From contig NZ_CAMXCI010000002.1 in the NCBI RefSeq assembly GCF_947179115.1, positions 1 through 64,000 on the forward strand: 64,000 nt of DNA. The letters run 5' to 3'. Below the pieces are notes generated by a model. That model had not been told where the DNA came from. It did not search any database and worked only from the letters and a program-made list of their open reading frames with translations. The translations under genes were made by a program, and so were the position numbers. Origin of the DNA: Commensalibacter papalotli (lineage in GTDB: Bacteria > Pseudomonadota > Alphaproteobacteria > Acetobacterales > Acetobacteraceae). Below are positions 1 to 7,638 of this stretch, in pieces (within the stretch, counting starts at the first letter, position 1; the number at the start of each line of letters is the position of its first letter).

Positions 1-1
1 T

Positions 2-748
2 CCAAATGATGTTTCTTTTTGTAACCCTTCTGGTCCTTTTACTTGTGATCCACAGTCAAAACATCTTTCTGGTACCCGTTTCAATTTTACGACAGGGGTT
101 TTCATTATTAACGAACTGCAATACCATTTGAACCCAGCACCAGCGGATAAAAAAAATGATAGTAAATCTTATGGCTACCCTGGAACTTATAAATTAGGCG
201 CTTATTTTGATAGTGCTGGCTTTCCTGATCAAAGATATAATGCACAAAGATTATTATTAGCCGCATCAGATACAGATCAGACAAAATATATGCATAATAA
301 CAGCTGGTCTGTTTACGGAATCGCAGATCAAATGATTTGGCGTAACCATGATAAAAAACACTCTATAGGTTTGTTTGGGCGTATTCAAACCTCACCAGGA
401 GATCGAAGCCCAGTTAACCTTGGTGGTGACGGAGGTATTGTTTATAAAGGTATTTTTGGCAGAGAAGACGATTCTCTTGGTTTAGGGTGGGGATTTGGTC
501 GAATGAGTGACCGTGCAAGACAATATGACAGAGATTATCGCCGTTTAAATGACCCAACCTGGCGCATACGAAAAACTGAGCATCACATAGAGCTTGCCTG
601 GCAAATCCAAGCAACTCCTTGGTGGGAAATAAAACCTGACTTTCAATATATTTTCAACCCTGGTGGAGGTTTAAATCTAGAGGAAGGATCATATAAACGT
701 ATCCAAAATGAAGCCGTTTTCGGATTAAGATCAACGATTAATTTTTAA
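2..748 (+). CDS. OprB-family carbohydrate-selective porin (3' part)
   Basis: The open frame runs in from the left edge without a stop, so the N-terminus lies outside the window; the first internal start-like codon, a TTG at 128, is not the real start. The 248 visible residues are rich in Gly, Trp, Tyr and alternating polar/hydrophobic stretches typical of outer-membrane beta strands. The segment around GIFGREDDSLGLGWGFGR and the C-terminal RSTINF ending in Phe fit OprB porins, whose last residue is the usual BAM-recognition Phe. OprB porins let sugars and polyols cross the outer membrane. Its position beside a polyol catabolic operon suggests, but does not prove, that it supplies that pathway. 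It converges on dhaL across a shared hairpin. Confidence 0.85.
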   Translation, partial: PNDVSFCNPSGPFTCDPQSKHLSGTRFNFTTGVFIINELQYHLNPAPADKKNDSKSYGYPGTYKLGAYFDSAGFPDQRYNAQRLLLAASDTDQTKYMHNNSWSVYGIADQMIWRNHDKKHSIGLFGRIQTSPGDRSPVNLGGDGGIVYKGIFGREDDSLGLGWGFGRMSDRARQYDRDYRRLNDPTWRIRKTEHHIELAWQIQATPWWEIKPDFQYIFNPGGGLNLEEGSYKRIQNEAVFGLRSTINF

Positions 749-866
749 ACAAAATCTTCTATGTTTTTTCAGAAGAAGAATTTTTTATATATAAAAAATT
801 ACTTTATTTTAATAGACTACACCATCAGTAATTTTTTTTGTTTGTAAGAAATACAAAATTTCATAA

Positions 867-901
867 AAAACCGTGCTTTTCAGTAAAAGAGCACGGTTTT
901 T
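867..901. terminator. Bidirectional intrinsic terminator between oprB and dhaL
   Basis: The arms AAAACCGTGC (867-876) and GCACGGTTTT (891-900) are exact complements and are flanked by an A-tract on the left and Ts on the right. It can therefore act for the rightward porin gene and the leftward dhaKL operon. Confidence 0.85.
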
Positions 902-930
902 AACTTATAAATTAATATTTTACCTAAAAA

Positions 931-1575
931 TTAATTCATCTTTGATTCAAGGCTGTCAGCTAACTGAGTAACCAATAAACAACATGAAGCTGCACCAGCA
1001 TCTAGCACGCCTTTAGAGCGCTCACCTAAACGGCTAGCACGACCAATCTTAGCAACAAGATCCTTAGTTGAATCACGACCTTTGGCGGCGGCATTTTTCA
1101 TAATAGTTAATGCTTCTTTAAAGCTTTTACCATCTTTGACAGCTTGTTCAAAACTTTCAACGGCAGGAAAAAGTGTATCAACCAAACATTTATCACCTTT
1201 TTGAGCTGGGCTGATATCTTGTAACTCACTTATTCCATTAGCCAACATAGCTTGAACATCTTCTTTGGTTAGCTCAGTTTTACCTTGAATGCTATCTGAC
1301 CAACCCGTAAAGATACAGCCATATAAAGGCCCCATAGAACCACCAATTCCTTCCATTAAGGAATCACTTAGTTCTGCCAAAGCTTCAGATAATGTTAATT
1401 CTTTGCCATCAATACGTTTCTTACAAATATTGAATCCTTTAGCCATATTAATTCCATGATCTCCGTCCCCAATAGCACCATCGATCTCACTTAAGTAATC
1501 ACGATTACTAACAATTACATTGATCAAATCATCAACAATATCAACACCATTTTTAATAACAACAACTTCAGACAT
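931..1575 (-). CDS. dhaL: DhaL-type subunit of dihydroxyacetone/erythrulose kinase
   Basis: This is the nucleotide-binding (ADP/ATP) subunit of a two-chain DAK-family kinase that phosphorylates dihydroxyacetone or a related ketose held by DhaK. From the ATG at 1575 it has 214 residues, the usual DhaL length; the longer frame to 1623 would add a hydrophobic stretch overlapping dhaK and is rejected. The Mg-nucleotide site IDGAIGDGDHG supplies Asp32, Asp37 and Asp39, and a GGSMGPLYG loop follows near residue 78. It starts 4 bases after the dhaK stop, so the two are translationally coupled. Family knowledge: DhaL with a separate DhaK usually works with the phosphotransferase DhaM, which is absent here. 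A split ATP-dependent erythrulose kinase is an alternative. Confidence 0.9.
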   Translation of the reverse strand: MSEVVVIKNGVDIVDDLINVIVSNRDYLSEIDGAIGDGDHGINMAKGFNICKKRIDGKELTLSEALAELSDSLMEGIGGSMGPLYGCIFTGWSDSIQGKTELTKEDVQAMLANGISELQDISPAQKGDKCLVDTLFPAVESFEQAVKDGKSFKEALTIMKNAAAKGRDSTKDLVAKIGRASRLGERSKGVLDAGAASCCLLVTQLADSLESKMN

Positions 1576-1579
1576 TTTA

Positions 1580-2584
1580 TTAACCTTGAACCATACCAAG
1601 AGAATGAACAGGAGCATCAACAAGTTTCTTCAACTCGTCATCTAGTTTCATCATAGAAAGCGTAACACCCATCATTTCAAGGGAGGTGAAATAATTTCCA
1701 ACATAACTACGATGAACTTTTACGCCTTTTTCTTTTAAAATACGATCAACTTCAGCATAATAAATATAAAGTTCCATTGTAGGGGTCGCACCCAAACCAG
1801 AAACTAATACTACAACTTCAGAACCTGCTTCAAAAATACCTTCTTTTAAAATAGGCTCTAACATTGTATGAGCCATTTCTTTAGCAGGTTGTAATGGAAC
1901 AACATTAATTCCTGGTTCGCCATGATGCCCAATTCCAACTTCCATCATACCGTTATCAATATTGAAGTTTGGATGACCCACAGCAGGAATAATACAAGAA
2001 CTTAAGCCAACACCAATAGAACGACAATTATCAATTGCTTTTTGTGCTGCAGCAATAACACCGTCAAGATCATAGCCAGCCGCAGCAGCTGCACCGCCTA
2101 CTTTCCACATGAGGATTTCGCCAGCAACACCGCGACGTTTCTCTCTTTCCGTAATCGGAGCAGAAGCAACATCATCATTTGCAACAACGGTTTTAACCGT
2201 AATACCAGCAGCAGCAGCTTTTTTAACTGCCATTTTAACATTCATGTTATCGCCAGCATAGTTTCCATAAAGACAGGCAACACCTGCACCACCATCAGAC
2301 GCTTTCATTGCTTCAAGGAAAGCACCTGCTGTTGGTGAAGAAAAAATTTCACCAATAGCCACAGCATCGACCATGTTTTTACCAACGTAACCCAAGAATG
2401 CTGGTTCATGACCCGAACCACCCCCTGTTACAATCCCAACTTTTCCTTTTTGAGGGATGGTAGGGTATTTCAATACTCTTTCGTGATCTGTTTTTACAAA
2501 AAGCTCTGGATGAGCCGCAACATATCCCTCAATAGCATCTTCTACGACTAAATCTGGATTATTAATTATTCTATTTAACTTCAT
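1580..2584 (-). CDS. dhaK: DhaK-type subunit, dihydroxyacetone/erythrulose kinase
   Basis: This is the substrate-binding half of the kinase; in DhaK a His forms a hemiaminal with the ketone. I start at the ATG at 2584 (334 residues); a GTG three codons upstream is also possible. Visible landmarks in ATG numbering: GGGSGHEPAF with His59, GNYAGDNMN with Asp112, and GIGHHGEPG with His221, matching the substrate-contacting His56, Asp109 and covalent His218 of E. coli DhaK. The gene is the fourth of a leftward operon, after a permease and a polyol-type SDR. All key residues are intact, so it should be active. Whether the substrate is dihydroxyacetone or erythrulose cannot be read from these motifs; the neighbours favour erythrulose. 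Confidence 0.92.
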   Translation of the reverse strand: MKLNRIINNPDLVVEDAIEGYVAAHPELFVKTDHERVLKYPTIPQKGKVGIVTGGGSGHEPAFLGYVGKNMVDAVAIGEIFSSPTAGAFLEAMKASDGGAGVACLYGNYAGDNMNVKMAVKKAAAAGITVKTVVANDDVASAPITEREKRRGVAGEILMWKVGGAAAAAGYDLDGVIAAAQKAIDNCRSIGVGLSSCIIPAVGHPNFNIDNGMMEVGIGHHGEPGINVVPLQPAKEMAHTMLEPILKEGIFEAGSEVVVLVSGLGATPTMELYIYYAEVDRILKEKGVKVHRSYVGNYFTSLEMMGVTLSMMKLDDELKKLVDAPVHSLGMVQG

Positions 2585-2620
2585 TTCATTCACTCTGGCT
2601 TAATTAACAGATATATGATC

Positions 2621-3361
2621 TTACTGAACTGTAAAACCACCATCAATGACTAAATTGGCACCGTTAATAATAGATGCCTCGCTGCTGGCAAGATAAACGG
2701 CTGCTGCTGCGATTTGTTCTGGTTCAGCAAAACGACGAGATGGGATTTTTGCTTTAAATTCATCCCCAATTTTTCCTGCCCATGCTTTTTTTCCAAGCTC
2801 GGTTAAAACAACAGTAGGAGAAATAGAATTCACATTAATATTTGATGGCCCCCATTCTAATGATAATACTTGGGTAAGACCAATAACTCCAGCTTTGCTC
2901 GCACAATATGCAATATGATTAGGCAATGCAACGACACCTGCCTGAGAAGCAAGATTGATAATAGAGCCATGTTTTTGTTTTAACATTACATTACCAACAG
3001 CTTGACATACCAAAAATGTTCCTTTTAAATTAATATTAAGTGTTGCATCCCACATTTCTTCACTGATATTTTCAGCTGCATCTAATAATGCAACCCCAGC
3101 ACAATTAACCAAAATATCAATGCGACCATAATGATCAACAACCGCTTTGATTGCTTTGTTAATATGATCTTTACTTGTGACATCAGTTTGAATACCAATT
3201 GCTTTATCAGCACCAAAATCTTTGGCTATTTGCGCGATATTATCCGCACGATCTAACAACGCAACTTTAACACCTTTTTCAAGATATGCTTTGGCAATTT
3301 CATTACCAATTCCAGCACCACCACCCGTAATTACAGCATTTTTTCCAGATAAATCAAACAT
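2621..3361 (-). CDS. SDR polyol dehydrogenase, GolD/D-threitol dehydrogenase-like
   Basis: A classical 246-residue short-chain dehydrogenase: nucleotide loop TGGGAGIG (12-19), NCAG (86-89), catalytic Ser139, Tyr152 and Lys156 (YCASK), and a C-terminal NLVIDGG. The protein matches the set of SDRs that oxidise glycerol, D-arabitol or D-threitol in operons containing dhaKL and rpiB (Listeria GolD, mycobacterial DthD); this is from memory of those families. An AAGGAG ribosome site lies about 10 bases before the ATG. It lies 36 bases before dhaK and follows the permease gene, so it probably produces the ketose that DhaKL phosphorylates. Which polyol it uses is not visible from the sequence. Confidence 0.85.
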   Translation of the reverse strand: MFDLSGKNAVITGGGAGIGNEIAKAYLEKGVKVALLDRADNIAQIAKDFGADKAIGIQTDVTSKDHINKAIKAVVDHYGRIDILVNCAGVALLDAAENISEEMWDATLNINLKGTFLVCQAVGNVMLKQKHGSIINLASQAGVVALPNHIAYCASKAGVIGLTQVLSLEWGPSNINVNSISPTVVLTELGKKAWAGKIGDEFKAKIPSRRFAEPEQIAAAAVYLASSEASIINGANLVIDGGFTVQ

Positions 3362-3394
3362 TTTTAAGACACTCCTTATTAAATATAAACGTAA

Positions 3395-4663
3395 TCACAG
3401 CGCTTCTTTAATTGCCAATGATGCTTCGTGATCCACAGTATCTTTGCTGGGTTGTTTGACATTAACAAAAATCATCAAGACAGCCGCAACAAAATAAAGG
3501 CCAGTATAAATATAAATCACACCAGCATTATCAACATAATCAATAAATAAAGTTACGATGAAATAACCGAAGAAATAGCTCATTCCTGCACCAAAGTTAA
3601 GAATAGACATTGCAGCCCCTTTATCATTAGGTGCTAACATTGGCATAATTGCAGATAAAGGAACGAATGCAGCAAGGAAACAACCATATACACTTGCAAT
3701 CAACGTAATGGTTAAAACAGAAGCATGCGATGTAATTGCGTAATAGAAAAGGAAAGTTGTAATACCACAACCAACACAACCAAACCACATCACAACATTA
3801 CGCCACCCCAATTTATCTCCAATAATACCCCATAATAAGTTGAATATAACATTCACTGTCCATAACCAAAAAACAACTGATAACCAAACATGCTTGTCAT
3901 AATGTTCAGCAATTAACAGGGCTGGAATAAATACAGGAAAACCATATGCTGCACTGGTATTAATCATACGAACAATACCACCCATTGCAACTTTTGGTTT
4001 TTTAACAAGAATAGTTAACCCATTTAATAAATATGAAAAAGAAGCATGATTAGATTTCGTACTTTTGCTATCTCCACCACTAAGAGCAAGCGCGATAACT
4101 GCACCCAAAGTAACGAAAATAAGTGCTGTCCACAAAAGATGTAAATGTTCCATGTGGAAAGTATTCAACATAAGATCTGAATATCCCGTTCCAATAACCG
4201 CAACACCACCTGAATACATAAACCAGAAAATTCCAACTGCAGAACCAAGTTTTTCAGCAGGAGCTTCATAAGCAACCCAAACTAAAAACCCATAAGCAAA
4301 TAACGGATAAGCTAAACCACGAATAGCATAAGTAGGAATAATCCAGTATAAACTATGACTGGGCATCCCAAATACTAAAAATAAAAATGAACCAATATAA
4401 AATAAAATTAGCCCGATAAACATGACACGTCTGACGCCATAAATCTCTGCCATAACACCAGAAAACCAAGATGAAATCGCAACCATCAGTCCATAAACGG
4501 TATAAATCAGTCCTGTTTCCGCTTTGGTCATATGACCATATTGTTGTAAATATTCTGGCAGCCAGTTTAATTCTAAACCTTCACCTGCCATGAAAATCAA
4601 GACCCCAAAATAACCAAGCATTAATTTTGGTGAAACAAAAATTTTATTAATTATATTGCCCAT
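3395..4663 (-). CDS. MFS polyol permease, RbtT/DalT/CsbX family
   Basis: A 422-residue inner-membrane protein with about twelve hydrophobic helices. The N-terminal segment GYFGVLIFMAGEGLELNWL, the loop with ASWFSGVMAEIYGVRR and the motif RGLAYPLFAYGFLVWV near residue 115 are characteristic of the ribitol/D-arabinitol permeases RbtT and DalT and of CsbX. Such proteins import sugar alcohols with protons. It sits between the zinc dehydrogenase and SDR genes of the same leftward operon, with 33 bases to the next gene. It is clearly paralogous to the permease at 8780-10066, which shares RGFAYPLFFYGFFYWV. The substrate is probably a four- or five-carbon polyol; erythrulose uptake is an alternative. 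Confidence 0.85.
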   Translation of the reverse strand: MGNIINKIFVSPKLMLGYFGVLIFMAGEGLELNWLPEYLQQYGHMTKAETGLIYTVYGLMVAISSWFSGVMAEIYGVRRVMFIGLILFYIGSFLFLVFGMPSHSLYWIIPTYAIRGLAYPLFAYGFLVWVAYEAPAEKLGSAVGIFWFMYSGGVAVIGTGYSDLMLNTFHMEHLHLLWTALIFVTLGAVIALALSGGDSKSTKSNHASFSYLLNGLTILVKKPKVAMGGIVRMINTSAAYGFPVFIPALLIAEHYDKHVWLSVVFWLWTVNVIFNLLWGIIGDKLGWRNVVMWFGCVGCGITTFLFYYAITSHASVLTITLIASVYGCFLAAFVPLSAIMPMLAPNDKGAAMSILNFGAGMSYFFGYFIVTLFIDYVDNAGVIYIYTGLYFVAAVLMIFVNVKQPSKDTVDHEASLAIKEAL

Positions 4664-4725
4664 ACACTTTGACCTTTATCTGCAAAAGCCCAGCCATAAG
4701 CCAGGCTTTGCATCCACCAAAACAA

Positions 4726-5841
4726 TTATTTTAAATTAGGATCCAAAACAACTTTTAACGATCCAACACCTTTTTTCATGATGTCAAAAGCTTCCATATA
4801 TTTTTCTAGTGGGAAAACATGAGTAACCACACCTTCGGTTGGGAAGTCACCATTTTGAATACCTTTGATCGTCATCGGATAGCAATATGGGCCTAAGTGA
4901 GATCCCAATACGTCTAACTCTTTACGATCACTGATGATGCTCCAATCCACAGCAACAGGATCTTTAAACACAGAAAATTCAACGAAACGACCCAATTTAC
5001 GGATCATTGCCAATCCTTGCTCTACCGATTTACCTGCACCAGTTGCCTCAATATAAATGTCACAACCATAACCTTCGGTCATATCTTTAATTTTTTGAAC
5101 AACATCTTCTTTGGCTGGATTCATTACAATATCAGCACCGAATTGTTTCGCAATTGCAAGACGTTCTTCACTTAGATCAAGCACAACTAATTTATCAGGG
5201 CCTGACTTCTTAATCGCACCAATCATACCTAAACCAAGAGTTCCTGCGCCAGAAAGAACCACAAAATCTCCTAGTTTTACGTTAGCACGTTGCACAGCAT
5301 GTAATGAACAAGCATAAGGCTCGATCAAAATAGCTTTTTTCATTGGAATATCATCAGGAACATGAAAGTTAATGGCCTCTTTAGGTAATTTGATATATTC
5401 AGCCATACCGCCATTAACATTATTTTGGAAGCCGTAAAGGTCATGTTTTTCACACATCCAATACTCACCGCGGTTACAAAAACGACAATCCCAACAAGGA
5501 ACAATTTGTTCAGAAATAATACGATCATTTAACTTAAAGTCTTTGATACCTTCGCCATATGCGACAACATGACCAATAAATTCATGACCAGGTATCATTG
5601 GTGCTTTGATATAAGCGGGTTGTTTTTCATCCCCCCAAAAACTTGGAGCACCTTCAAACGATTTAACGTCACCAGCACAAATACCACATGCTTCGACTTT
5701 AACTAATATTTCATTAGGCCCGATTTCTGGTACAGGCACTTCTTCAAAACGATAATCATGAGGGGCATAAGCAACAATTGCACGCATTGTTTTAGGGATG
5801 TTGTCCAATTTAGCTACTGGGCCAATTTTACTTTCTGTCAT
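4726..5841 (-). CDS. Zinc-dependent polyol dehydrogenase, erythritol/L-threitol dehydrogenase-like
   Basis: A 371-residue medium-chain dehydrogenase and the first gene of the leftward operon. The catalytic zinc set is visible as Cys55 (ACGICAGD), His86 and Glu87 (PGHEFIG). The structural zinc cysteines are Cys116, 119, 122 and 130 (CWDCRFCNRGEYWMC). The Rossmann loop GAGTLGLG follows near residue 198. The distinctive block FEGAPSFWGDEKQP and the C-terminal WSIISDRKELDVLGSHLGPYC closely resemble what I remember of mycobacterial EltD, which oxidises erythritol and L-threitol to L-erythrulose. With DhaKL and an RpiB-type isomerase beside it, a tetritol role is the best reading. Another polyol substrate remains possible. 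Confidence 0.82.
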   Translation of the reverse strand: MTESKIGPVAKLDNIPKTMRAIVAYAPHDYRFEEVPVPEIGPNEILVKVEACGICAGDVKSFEGAPSFWGDEKQPAYIKAPMIPGHEFIGHVVAYGEGIKDFKLNDRIISEQIVPCWDCRFCNRGEYWMCEKHDLYGFQNNVNGGMAEYIKLPKEAINFHVPDDIPMKKAILIEPYACSLHAVQRANVKLGDFVVLSGAGTLGLGMIGAIKKSGPDKLVVLDLSEERLAIAKQFGADIVMNPAKEDVVQKIKDMTEGYGCDIYIEATGAGKSVEQGLAMIRKLGRFVEFSVFKDPVAVDWSIISDRKELDVLGSHLGPYCYPMTIKGIQNGDFPTEGVVTHVFPLEKYMEAFDIMKKGVGSLKVVLDPNLK

Positions 5842-6060
5842 CGCTATTACTCTTTCTTGAACGATTTTAACTTTAATTCCAACTTTGCATCATTGAGTAA
5901 TTTAGTTTTTAATACAAATAAAATACATGTGATTTGACTTTTAAGACTATTGGAACAACAAGGGTAAATAGGAGATGTTTTCATTGACTTAAGATATTGA
6001 TTACGTAAAATTCCTATATTTTCTATGTGTTATATTTAAATTCTTCGTGATAATTTTTGA

Positions 6061-6070
6061 AAACGCGTTT
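6061..6070. promoter_or_regulatory. Perfect palindrome with central CG, candidate operator
   Basis: AAACGCGTTT is a perfect 10-base palindrome inside TGAAAACGCGTTTAAACA, 45 bases before the rpiB start and in the divergent promoter of the polyol operon. A central CG with A-rich and T-rich arms is typical of LacI-family operators. No LacI-type gene is in the window, so the regulator is unknown. Confidence 0.45.
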
Positions 6071-6075
6071 AAACA

Positions 6076-6091
6076 TTTTAACTTGTTAAAA
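6076..6091. promoter_or_regulatory. 7-base inverted repeat next to rpiB, candidate operator
   Basis: TTTTAAC (6076-6082) and GTTAAAA (6085-6091) are exact inverted repeats with a two-base spacer. They lie 5 bases right of the CG palindrome and 24 bases before the rpiB ATG. This could be a second operator for the divergent polyol genes or part of the rpiB promoter. Confidence 0.4.
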
Positions 6092-6114
6092 CTTTTAACC
6101 TAAGGAAAAAAAAA

Positions 6115-6573
6115 ATGTTACCTATTGCAATTGGTTGTGATGACGCTGCAGTTAGTTTAAAAAATACTTTGGTAGAATGGTTAGAATCTATCGGTATAAA
6201 AGTTGTAGATTACAGCACTGATGCAAGTCGTGAATCTAATTTATATCCTGATATTGCATGGTCTGTTGGACAAGCTATCAAAGAGGGCAAACATGAACGT
6301 GGAATTTTAGTCTGTGGAACAGGCATTGGCATGGCAATTACAGCGAATAAAATTCCTGGCATTCGTGCGGCACAATGCCATGATACATTTTCCGCCGAAC
6401 GAGCAAGAAAAAGCAATAATGCACAAATTATTACATTAGGGGAAAGAGTTGTAGGTCCTGAATTAGCAAAAATGGTAGTTAAAGCATGGTTGGATTCTGA
6501 ATTCTCTGGTGGTAGCTCTGCACCAAAAGTAGACCGTATTAATTATTACGAAAAAAAAGCAATATCTTCATAA
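6115..6573 (+). CDS. RpiB/LacAB-family sugar-phosphate isomerase
   Basis: A 152-residue RpiB-fold aldose-ketose isomerase. Cys67 in GILVCGTGIGMAI is the catalytic base position, YPD lies at 44-46, and CHD with His89 and SAERARKSNNAQ follow. An AAGGAAA ribosome site precedes the ATG. It is transcribed divergently from the dehydrogenase-dhaKL operon, and RpiB paralogues in erythritol and threitol loci convert erythrulose-4-phosphate to erythrose-4-phosphate. The N-terminal loop reads GCDDAA where ribose-5-phosphate isomerases B generally have CDH. This suggests a substrate other than ribose-5-phosphate, although housekeeping RpiB activity cannot be excluded. Confidence 0.88.
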   Translation: MLPIAIGCDDAAVSLKNTLVEWLESIGIKVVDYSTDASRESNLYPDIAWSVGQAIKEGKHERGILVCGTGIGMAITANKIPGIRAAQCHDTFSAERARKSNNAQIITLGERVVGPELAKMVVKAWLDSEFSGGSSAPKVDRINYYEKKAISS

Positions 6574-6596
6574 TTTAATTTTCTTCATAGTCAATC

Positions 6597-6632
6597 CTTA
6601 GCCATTCTTATTTAAGTTTAAGAATGGCTAAG
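6597..6632. terminator. Hairpin between rpiB and the convergent YeaR-like gene
   Basis: CTTAGCCATTCTTA (6597-6610) pairs perfectly over 14 bases with TAAGAATGGCTAAG (6619-6632) around an 8-base loop. The following T-run is short (ATATTTTC), so termination may be partial in both directions. Confidence 0.7.
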
Positions 6633-6644
6633 ATATTTTCATTA

Positions 6645-6947
6645 TCAAGAATCTTCTTTTGCATAAAAAGAAAGCTGGCATCGTATATCATTACTATATG
6701 CCGCAATACGATGATATTGCTTTGGCTTGATCAAAGGGGGCTGTTGTAGAGTAGAGTATTTAATACGATTCGTAACAGTTCCATCCCCTAACATAAATTC
6801 CATTGTTAAATCGCCTGACAAGATCTGTAACTTAGCCCACGTTCCAGATTTAGTATTATGTCGATTTTTGAAGGCTTCTGGTAAGGTATCTGCTGTCCAA
6901 ACAGAAAGCATTTTATAACATACTAAATTTTCATCTTGATTACTCAT
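6645..6947 (-). CDS. DUF1971/YeaR-like small protein
   Basis: A 100-residue cytoplasmic protein. I start at the second of two adjacent ATGs because AGGGG then sits 6 bases upstream. The motif WTADTLPEAFKNRHNTKSGTWAKLQ is the signature of DUF1971 domains, found in YeaR and fused to some tellurite-resistance TehB proteins; the fold is a small cupin-like beta structure. The biochemical role is not established; members are linked to nitrate/nitrite or tellurite stress. It is convergent with rpiB and looks monocistronic. Confidence 0.75.
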   Translation of the reverse strand: MSNQDENLVCYKMLSVWTADTLPEAFKNRHNTKSGTWAKLQILSGDLTMEFMLGDGTVTNRIKYSTLQQPPLIKPKQYHRIAAYSNDIRCQLSFYAKEDS

Positions 6948-7221
6948 CATTAGCCCCTATTAAAAATGAATATCACGTCATTTTGACCACTATTTTCAAA
7001 AGAATAATTGTTCCTCTTTCTGAAAATGTTATAGTAAACTTAACAGATCTATACGATATATAAATCCGTTATTGTTCTTTTTAAAGAATATATAAATATC
7101 AAGACTATCCAGAAAGATTGTTGAACACGAAATAAACTATATACACATAGAGCTATGTTGAAAAATTAAATATAGTCAATTTGTTAGGGTAATAACCTAA
7201 TAATTATCATAGGAGGCGGGA

Positions 7222-7344
7222 ATGCATATTCTCAAACTTAAAAACTGGTTAAAAGTTTGTGCGATTAGTGCAGTAATGATTTTAATAAAACCAATGCTGG
7301 ACGACCCCGAATTCTTGATTAATTTGTTTATGACTTGGGAATAA
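7222..7344 (+). CDS. Putative 40-residue membrane microprotein
   Basis: ATG at 7222 opens a 40-codon frame ending in TAA at 7344, preceded by AGGAGG at 7211-7216, an optimal ribosome site at 5-base spacing. The peptide begins MHILKLKNWLKVCAISAVMI and ends LINLFMTWE. It has a basic N-terminus, a hydrophobic core at about residues 10-22, and an acidic DDPE turn followed by a second hydrophobic stretch. That layout resembles small inner-membrane proteins, type I toxins or leader peptides, but I do not recognise a family. It lies alone, 295 bases before the xylitol dehydrogenase-like gene on the same strand. Confidence 0.45.
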   Translation: MHILKLKNWLKVCAISAVMILIKPMLDDPEFLINLFMTWE

Positions 7345-7550
7345 TTGAAGTTAATTTACAAACATAGGCAAAACATAATGTATTACATAGTTTTAAAAGT
7401 TAAAATAAATTATGAAATAATTTGTGCATATATGTTTTGAAAGCAAGAATTATTTTACCATACATAACCACTATGAAAAATCTCTTAAATTTATTGAATA
7501 TAAATAACTGATAAAACTAATTTTAAATATCGATTATCTTTTTGCTTGGA

Positions 7551-7574
7551 AATAATCACTTTTTTGTGATTGTT
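7551..7574. promoter_or_regulatory. Inverted repeat upstream of the xylitol dehydrogenase gene
   Basis: AATAATCAC (7551-7559) and GTGATTGTT (7566-7574) form 9-base arms with one mismatch around a T6 spacer, 65 bases before the dehydrogenase start. It is either an operator or a small hairpin; no regulator gene is nearby. Confidence 0.35.
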
Positions 7575-7638
7575 CAATAAATATAGATGGTGCTATCGCT
7601 AGAACATAGATATTTTTCTCTTCTTTTAGGAGGTTTTT

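Larger units (their letters stand above)
6951..7638. other. Intergenic region between the YeaR-like and xylitol dehydrogenase genes
   Basis: This 690-base stretch is strongly AT-rich. It holds the 40-codon ORF at 7222 and the inverted repeat at 7551-7574, annotated separately. I see no tRNA and no riboswitch core that I recognise. It presumably also holds the promoters for the YeaR-like gene on the left and the dehydrogenase on the right. Confidence 0.6.

Noticed and set aside
2042..2338. A 98-codon open frame on the + strand, Ser/Cys/Thr-rich
   Set aside because: It is antisense to dhaK and its composition reflects the Ala-rich codons of that gene.
4670..4725. Short hairpin AAGCCCAGCC/AAGCCAGGCTTTG after the permease gene start
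   Set aside because: It lies between two genes of one operon and pairs only over a few bases (AGCC...GGCT); too weak to call a terminator or regulatory stem.
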